From: Rhodococcus sp. Leaf278
GTDB lineage: Bacteria; Actinomycetota; Actinomycetes; Mycobacteriales; Mycobacteriaceae
Direction: 5' to 3'
DNA length: 64,000 nt
Assembly (NCBI RefSeq): GCF_001426085.1
Contig: NZ_LMRR01000012.1
Span: 127,318-191,317, forward strand
Both the position numbers and the translations under genes were made by a program. The notes under the pieces were generated by a model. It was not told where the DNA came from. It was given only the letters and a program-made list of their open reading frames with translations, and did not search any database. This document shows positions 59,148 to 64,000 of this stretch, piece by piece (positions within the stretch are counted from its first letter, which is position 1; the number at the start of each line of letters is the position of its first letter).

Positions 59148-60989
59148 TCAGGGCACGTAGCGAACGGCACCCTTGTCGGCCGAGGTAGCCAACGCTGCAT
59201 ATGCGCGCAAGGCGGTGGTGACCGTGCGCTGGCGGTCCACCGGCTGCCACGGACGCTCGGACGCGAGCATCTTCGCTCGGCGGGTCTCGAGCGTCTCGTC
59301 GTCGACGAGGATTTCGAGAGTGCGAGTGGCGACGTCGATCCGAACCTGGTCACCGTTCTCGACGAGCCCGATGACTCCGCCGGCGGCGGCCTCGGGCGAG
59401 ATGTGTCCGATGGACAGGCCCGAGGTTCCGCCGGAGAAGCGGCCGTCGGTGATCAGCGCGCAGACCTTGCCGAGACCGGCACCCTTGAGAAACGCCGTCG
59501 GATGCAGCATTTCCTGCATGCCGGGGCCGCCCTTGGGCCCCTCGTAGCGAACGACCAGCACGTCGCCGGGTTGGATCTTCTTCTGCAGGATTGCCGAGAC
59601 GGCTTCCTCCTGCGATTCGACGACCAGGGCCGGGCCCTGGAACGCGAACAGATCCTCGTCGATGCCTGCGGTCTTGAGGATGGCACCGTCGACGGCGATG
59701 TTGCCGCGCAGCACCACCAGGCCCCCTTCGACCGTGTATGCATGCTCCAGATCTCGGATGCAGCCGCCGGCGGCGTCGGTGTCGAGAGACGACCAGCGAT
59801 TGCCCGTCGAGAACGGCTCTACCGTCCGGACGCCACCGGGTGCAGCATGGAACAGCTCGAGTGCTTCGTCGGACGCCTTTCCTGATCGGATGTCCCAGGT
59901 GTCGAGCCATTCGTCGAAGCTCTTCGTGTGCACGGTCGAGACGTCGGTTTCGAGAAGGTTCGCGCGGCGGAGCTCGCCGAGGAGAGCCGGGATTCCGCCG
60001 GCGCGGTGCACGTCTTCCATGTGGTAATCGGAATTGGGCGAGACCTTCGCCAGGCACGGGACCTTGCGGCTGATAGCGTCGATGGTCTCGAGGTCGAAGT
60101 CGACCTCACCTTCCTGTGCGGCAGCGAGGGTGTGCAGCACCGTGTTGGTCGATCCGCCCATCGCCACATCGAGGGCCATGGCATTGCGAAACGCGGCCGG
60201 CGTGGCGATGTTGCGCGGAAGAACGGACTCGTCCTCGTCGCGGTAGTACTTCAATGCGGCGTCGACGATCGTGGTGCCGGCTCGCGTGAACAGGGCGCGG
60301 CGGGCATGGTGAGTCGCCAGGGTCGATCCGTTTCCGGGCAGTGCGAGTCCGAGAGCCTCGGTGAGACAGTTCATGGAGTTCGCGGTGAACATTCCCGAGC
60401 AGGATCCGCAAGTTGGACATGCGCTGCGCTCGACCTCGTCGAGGCCTTCCTCGGACACAGCGTCGTTCGCGCTGGCGGAGATTGCGGTGATCAGGTCGGT
60501 GGGTGCCTGTGCAACGCCGCCGACGACGACGGCCTTACCCGCCTCCATCGGTCCGCCGGAGACGAAGACGGCCGGGATGTTCAGGCGCATCGCGGCGTTG
60601 AGCATGCCGGGGGTGATCTTGTCGCAGTTGGAGATGCACACCAGGGCGTCGGCGGTGTGGGCGTTGGCCATGTACTCGACGGAGTCGGCGATGATCTCGC
60701 GGCTGGGTAGCGAGTACAGCATGCCGCCGTGTCCCATGGCGATGCCGTCGTCGACGGCAATCGTGTGGAATTCACGGGGGACGCCGCCGGCTGCGCGAAC
60801 GGCGTCGGCGACGATCTCGCCGACGTTCTTCAGGTGCACGTGGCCGGGCACGAATTGGGTGTACGAGTTCGCGATGGCGACAATGGGTTTACCGAAATCC
60901 GAATCGGTCATTCCGGTGGCGCGCCACAGCGAGCGTGCGCCCGCGGCATTGCGTCCGACAGTGGTGACCCGTGAGCGTAGCGGCGGCAT
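59148..60989 (-). CDS. ilvD: Dihydroxy-acid dehydratase IlvD
   Basis: The 613-residue iron-sulfur dehydratase makes the 2-keto acid precursors of Val, Leu and Ile. [29 protein letters not shown] and [20 protein letters not shown] carry the cluster and catalytic residues. The ATG at 60989 follows GAGGACTACGCAT, and the N-terminus [20 protein letters not shown] is complete. It lies near but is not cotranscribed with ilvBN, which is on the other strand. Confidence 0.97.
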   Translation of the reverse strand: MPPLRSRVTTVGRNAAGARSLWRATGMTDSDFGKPIVAIANSYTQFVPGHVHLKNVGEIVADAVRAAGGVPREFHTIAVDDGIAMGHGGMLYSLPSREIIADSVEYMANAHTADALVCISNCDKITPGMLNAAMRLNIPAVFVSGGPMEAGKAVVVGGVAQAPTDLITAISASANDAVSEEGLDEVERSACPTCGSCSGMFTANSMNCLTEALGLALPGNGSTLATHHARRALFTRAGTTIVDAALKYYRDEDESVLPRNIATPAAFRNAMALDVAMGGSTNTVLHTLAAAQEGEVDFDLETIDAISRKVPCLAKVSPNSDYHMEDVHRAGGIPALLGELRRANLLETDVSTVHTKSFDEWLDTWDIRSGKASDEALELFHAAPGGVRTVEPFSTGNRWSSLDTDAAGGCIRDLEHAYTVEGGLVVLRGNIAVDGAILKTAGIDEDLFAFQGPALVVESQEEAVSAILQKKIQPGDVLVVRYEGPKGGPGMQEMLHPTAFLKGAGLGKVCALITDGRFSGGTSGLSIGHISPEAAAGGVIGLVENGDQVRIDVATRTLEILVDDETLETRRAKMLASERPWQPVDRQRTVTTALRAYAALATSADKGAVRYVP

Positions 60990-61048
60990 ATGCGTAGTCC
61001 TCGTTCGTTGCAGCGGTTTCTCGCATCGAAGAGGCTACTCGCTGTCGA

Positions 61049-61579
61049 CTATTCCTCCTTCGACGCCTGGTCGCCGTCGTCCTCGGCGTCCGCTCTGGCC
61101 CTTTCTTCGGCCGCAGCGGCAGCGGCGTACGGATCGGTGATGCGGCCGCCGCTGGCAGCCGCGAGTTGGGGGAGGAGGTCGAACCGCACCAGCGGCAGCG
61201 ACTTCTCGCTCTTGTCGGTCAGGACCACCCGCGCCCAGCGGCGATCCGGGAAATGCAGACCCGTCACCGATTCCCACTCGATGACGTCGGAGCCGACGAA
61301 CCGTCGCGCGGTGATCGCGTCCGGAGTGACGACGGTGCGCACTCGGAGGACCCACACGAACGCAACGATCGGCAGGATCAGGAGCCAGCCCAGAGCCGCA
61401 GGCCAGCTGAACGCCGGCAGTGCTGTGCCGAACAGCAGCAGCCCCACGCCGAGCAGTGCAAGGCGCGGCATGCGAATGACCTGCGTGGTCGACGGTTGCT
61501 GACCCTCGGCACCGTTCGGTGGCTCGGAGGCAGTGTGGGATGATGGCAGAGGTGGTTCGGACTGCTGCGGAGACGACAC
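61049..61579 (-). CDS. PH-domain membrane protein (Cfp6-like)
   Basis: A protein of about 176 residues with a polar N-terminus, two membrane helices (about 40-75) and a bacterial PH-type domain: RVRTVVTPDAITARRFVGSD, WESVTGLHFPDRRWARVVLTDKSEKSLPLVRF. The C-terminal tail is Ala/Glu-rich. Function unknown; it matches the recalled Rv3004 (cfp6) position. The GTG at 61579 is chosen because the seven codons before it (from an ATG at 61600) are AT-rich and unlike coding DNA here. Confidence 0.75.
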   Translation of the reverse strand: MSSPQQSEPPLPSSHTASEPPNGAEGQQPSTTQVIRMPRLALLGVGLLLFGTALPAFSWPAALGWLLILPIVAFVWVLRVRTVVTPDAITARRFVGSDVIEWESVTGLHFPDRRWARVVLTDKSEKSLPLVRFDLLPQLAAASGGRITDPYAAAAAAEERARADAEDDGDQASKEE

Positions 61580-61639
61580 CCATTCATCTTCGCATTGCAT
61601 CTACGCGATCTCACATAATGGGATTGCGTCGTGACGAGT

Positions 61640-61669
61640 TTGACTCTTCCCTGTGCGCGCGCCTACCGT
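61640..61669 (+). promoter_or_regulatory. ilvBN promoter
   Basis: TTGACT (61640-61645) and TACCGT (61664-61669) are separated by 18 bp. The leader-peptide GTG follows 7 nt after the -10, so transcription should begin at or next to it. Confidence 0.65.
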
Positions 61670-61676
61670 CGAGCGC

Positions 61677-61724
61677 GTGAAGCGGAATTGGATACTCGTA
61701 ATCGGCCGGCGCGTCAACGCCTGA
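61677..61724 (+). CDS. ilvB leader peptide
   Basis: A 15-codon ORF encodes MKRNWILVIGRRVNA. The Ile-Leu-Val-Ile run names exactly the end products of the pathway, and uses ATA and GTA codons, rare in this GC-rich genome. It starts with GTG 7 nt after a good -10, so it is probably translated leaderless. An intrinsic terminator follows 32 nt after its stop and ilvB 112 nt after it. This is the classic layout of transcription attenuation; the C. glutamicum ilvBNC leader peptide is a known relative in principle. Confidence 0.8.
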   Translation: MKRNWILVIGRRVNA

Positions 61725-61788
61725 GCCGGTTGTTCAAACTCGCATCGACGCGCCACCCTCGTACAGCACTCGCTGACGGGGGTTTTTT
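61708..61788 (+). terminator. ilvBN attenuator: leader hairpin plus intrinsic terminator
   Basis: GGCGCGTC (61708-61715) inside the leader ORF is complementary to GACGCGCC (61747-61754). Right after it, CCCTCGT (61756-61762) pairs with ACGGGGG (61776-61782, one wobble), followed by six T residues (61783-61788). The latter is the terminator. The exact antiterminator pairing was not resolved by eye. Confidence 0.7.
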
Positions 61789-61836
61789 CTTGCCCAGAGA
61801 TCGCCCAGCACTTTCACATTCCTGAGGAAGCAATCA

Positions 61837-63795
61837 GTGAGCGCACCAACCGCACGCCCGGGGCCCACGACTCGTAAGTCGGGGCCGGCCGCAAGCCCGT
61901 CGACCACCAGCCCGTCCGCAGAAGCGGCGACCAACGGGTCGCGACGTCACGTCGCGCCCGAGAAGGTCAGCGGCGCACAGTCTGTCGTACGCGCCCTCGA
62001 AGAACTCGACGTCGACACTGTATTCGGCATTCCCGGCGGCGCGGTTCTTCCCGTCTACGACCCGCTCTTCGACTCCGTCAAGGTGCGCCACGTGCTGGTG
62101 CGTCACGAACAGGGCGCGGGCCACGCGGCAACCGGCTACGCCCAGGCGACCGGCAGGGTCGGGGTCTGCATGGCCACGTCCGGCCCGGGTGCGACCAACC
62201 TCGTCACCCCGCTCGCCGATGCCCAGATGGACTCGGTGCCCATCGTCGCGATCACCGGTCAGGTCGCGCGCAGTCTCATCGGCACGGACGGTTTCCAGGA
62301 AGCCGACATCTCGGGTATCACGATGCCCATCACCAAGCACAACTTCCTGATCACCGACGGCGCGGACATTCCGCGCATCATGGCCGAGGCGTTCTACATC
62401 GCTGCCTCCGGCCGACCCGGTGCAGTGCTCGTCGACATCCCGAAGGACGTGCTGCAGGCGCAGACCACGTTCTCGTGGCCACCGGAGATGCGTCTGCCCG
62501 GGTACCGCCCGGTCACCAAGCCGCACGGCAAGCAGGTTCGAGAAGCCGCTCGCTACATTGCCGACGCCAAGCAGCCGGTGCTGTACGTCGGCGGCGGCGT
62601 CATCAAGGCCAACGCTTCGGCGGAACTCCTCGAGCTCGCCGAACTGACCGGTATTCCGGTTGTCACCACACTGATGGCGCGCGGGGCCTTCCCCGATACC
62701 CACCAGCTCAACTTGGGTATGCCGGGCATGCACGGCACCGTGGCCGCGGTGGCCGCACTGCAGCGCAGCGATCTGCTCATCACGCTCGGGGCCCGGTTCG
62801 ACGACCGTGTCACCGGTCAGCTCTCGTCCTTCGCGCCGGACGCCAAGGTCATCCACGCCGACATCGACCCGGCCGAGATCGGCAAGAACCGGTACGCGGA
62901 CGTGCCGATCGTGGGCGACTGCGGCGAGGTCATCACCGAGCTGATCGAGGCTTTGCGGGCCGATCGCGCGACCGGAACGACGCTCGATCTCGAACAGTGG
63001 TGGGTCTACCTCGACGGCATCCGCAAGACGTACCCGTTGAGCTACGACCGTCCGTCCGACGGTTCCATGTCTCCCGAGTTCGTCATCTCCTCGGTCGGCA
63101 AGTTCGCCGGTCCCGACGCGATCTACTGCGCCGGAGTCGGTCAGCACCAGATGTGGGCTGCCCAGTTCATCAACTACGAGAAGCCGCGTACGTGGCTCAA
63201 CTCGGGTGGCCTCGGCACGATGGGGTACGCGGTTCCCGCCGCCATGGGTGCCAAGATGGGCCTGCCCGACGCCGAGGTGTGGGCCATCGACGGTGACGGT
63301 TGCTTCCAGATGACCAACCAGGAGCTTGCAACCTGCGCGGTGGAGGGCATCCCGATCAAGGTCGCGCTCATCAACAACGGCAACCTCGGCATGGTCCGGC
63401 AGTGGCAGACCCTGTTCTACGAGGAGCGCTACTCCAACACCAACCTCGGCACACACGGTGCCGTCCGTATCCCCGATTTCGTCAAGCTCGCCGAGGCACT
63501 GGGTTGCGTCGGTTTGCGGTGCGAGCGGGAAGAGGACGTCGACGCCGTGATCGCCCAGGCCCGCGCGATCAAGGATCGTCCGGTCGTCATCGACTTCATC
63601 GTCGGTGCCGATGCCCAGGTGTGGCCGATGGTGGCTGCTGGAACAGGCAACGACGAGATCATGGCCGCCCGCGGAATTCGTCCGTTGTTCGACGAGGACG
63701 AGACCGTGGGCAGTGAGCCCGGAATCGACGACGCCATGGAACGCGAGCAGGCGCCCCACCCGATGAACAACGACGTGAAAGGCACCGACCTGTGA
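61837..63795 (+). CDS. ilvB: Acetolactate synthase large subunit IlvB
   Basis: The 652-residue thiamine-diphosphate enzyme condenses pyruvate with pyruvate or 2-ketobutyrate, the first common step to Val, Leu and Ile. [20 protein letters not shown] has the ThDP-activating Glu. [31 protein letters not shown] (FAD) and [17 protein letters not shown] (metal-ThDP) follow. A 45-residue Ser/Pro/Ala-rich N-terminal extension precedes the fold, as is usual in this order. The GTG at 61837 follows GAGGAAGC. Its stop overlaps ilvN (GTGA). Confidence 0.97.
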   Translation: MSAPTARPGPTTRKSGPAASPSTTSPSAEAATNGSRRHVAPEKVSGAQSVVRALEELDVDTVFGIPGGAVLPVYDPLFDSVKVRHVLVRHEQGAGHAATGYAQATGRVGVCMATSGPGATNLVTPLADAQMDSVPIVAITGQVARSLIGTDGFQEADISGITMPITKHNFLITDGADIPRIMAEAFYIAASGRPGAVLVDIPKDVLQAQTTFSWPPEMRLPGYRPVTKPHGKQVREAARYIADAKQPVLYVGGGVIKANASAELLELAELTGIPVVTTLMARGAFPDTHQLNLGMPGMHGTVAAVAALQRSDLLITLGARFDDRVTGQLSSFAPDAKVIHADIDPAEIGKNRYADVPIVGDCGEVITELIEALRADRATGTTLDLEQWWVYLDGIRKTYPLSYDRPSDGSMSPEFVISSVGKFAGPDAIYCAGVGQHQMWAAQFINYEKPRTWLNSGGLGTMGYAVPAAMGAKMGLPDAEVWAIDGDGCFQMTNQELATCAVEGIPIKVALINNGNLGMVRQWQTLFYEERYSNTNLGTHGAVRIPDFVKLAEALGCVGLRCEREEDVDAVIAQARAIKDRPVVIDFIVGADAQVWPMVAAGTGNDEIMAARGIRPLFDEDETVGSEPGIDDAMEREQAPHPMNNDVKGTDL

Positions 63796-64000
63796 GCACG
63801 AGCCATACCCTCAGCGTTCTCGTCGAGGACAAGCCAGGTGTGCTGGCCCGCGTCGCTGCACTGTTCTCGCGTCGCGGCTTCAACATCTCCTCGCTCGCCG
63901 TCGGCGGAACCGAGATTCCCGATATCTCACGCATGACCATCGTCGTGACCGTCGACGAATTCCCGCTCGAGCAGGTGACCAAGCAGCTCAACAAGCTCAT
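63792..64000 (+). CDS. ilvN: Acetolactate synthase small subunit IlvN, N-terminal part
   Basis: The first 69 residues are visible and the gene runs off the right edge. [20 protein letters not shown] then [14 protein letters not shown] is the regulatory ACT domain that senses valine. The GTG at 63792 overlaps the ilvB stop by four bases, which couples production of the two subunits. Confidence 0.95.
   Translation, partial: MSTSHTLSVLVEDKPGVLARVAALFSRRGFNISSLAVGGTEIPDISRMTIVVTVDEFPLEQVTKQLNKL

Noticed and set aside
61834..63759. 641-residue open frame opposite ilvB
   Set aside because: Mirror frame of ilvB with His/Arg/Asp-rich composition and no recognisable domain.

Overview
The window is a high-GC actinobacterial chromosome segment. 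Gene content and order point to Mycobacteriales, most likely Rhodococcus or a close relative in the Nocardiaceae. Supporting signs are frequent GTG starts, four-base start/stop overlaps, TANNNT promoters placed 6-8 nt before start codons, and a backbone that follows, as I recall it, the order of M. tuberculosis H37Rv genes Rv3055 to Rv3002c. That comparison is from memory and was not searched. The PE/PPE-type genes of mycobacteria are absent. No tRNA, rRNA, CRISPR array, transposase or prophage gene was recognised.

Layout. 1-1.5 kb: the end of a cell-wall amidase gene and a CobW/COG0523 metal-chaperone GTPase. 1.5-5.7 kb: a molybdopterin cluster of two divergent operons, moeA-moaCB-moaE on the minus strand and moaA-moaD on the plus strand. 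5.7-8.9 kb: nadE, a fructosamine-kinase-like gene, a TetR regulator divergent from an FMN reductase, and a zinc-independent ribosomal protein L36. 9-14.4 kb: class Ib ribonucleotide reductase (nrdH-nrdI-nrdE, then nrdF) with paired NrdR boxes before each unit. An AbiEi/DUF559-like gene flanked by inverted palindromic repeats sits between nrdE and nrdF. 14.4-17.2 kb: an RHH/SPFH pair, a Nudix hydrolase and a FecB-type lipoprotein. 17.5-31.3 kb: ctaD, serB, a Pth2-like hydrolase, a YczE-like membrane protein that overlaps glgX tail to tail, an ABC ATPase, a Nudix hydrolase, echA, two methyltransferases, a beta-propeller lipoprotein and a hexapeptide acyltransferase. 31.4-35 kb: a coupled methyltransferase-GH57-GT4 operon of the methylglucose-lipopolysaccharide type. 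35.2-42.3 kb: etfBA, an acyltransferase pair, then cysteine desulfurase-mnmA-MetE-like. 42.4-59.1 kb: a GGDEF protein, ligA, an ACT protein, gatC-gatA, an esterase, a phospholipase A2/hydrolase pair, a two-component system, pfkA, gatB, an LppZ-type lipoprotein and a DoxX protein. 59.1-64 kb: ilvD, a PH-domain protein, and ilvB-ilvN behind a leader peptide with an Ile-Leu-Val-Ile run and an intrinsic terminator.

Most of the window is housekeeping: deoxynucleotide supply, Moco synthesis, the tRNA-dependent amidotransferase, branched-chain amino acids, respiration and envelope glycans. The strongest regulatory finding is the ilvBN attenuator. Other items worth a look are a leaderless micro-ORF coupled to moeA, a palindrome-flanked AbiEi-like gene whose 3' end is made of the repeat, a conserved-looking SPFH/RHH pair, a PLA2/hydrolase operon, and a recurring leaderless promoter architecture.
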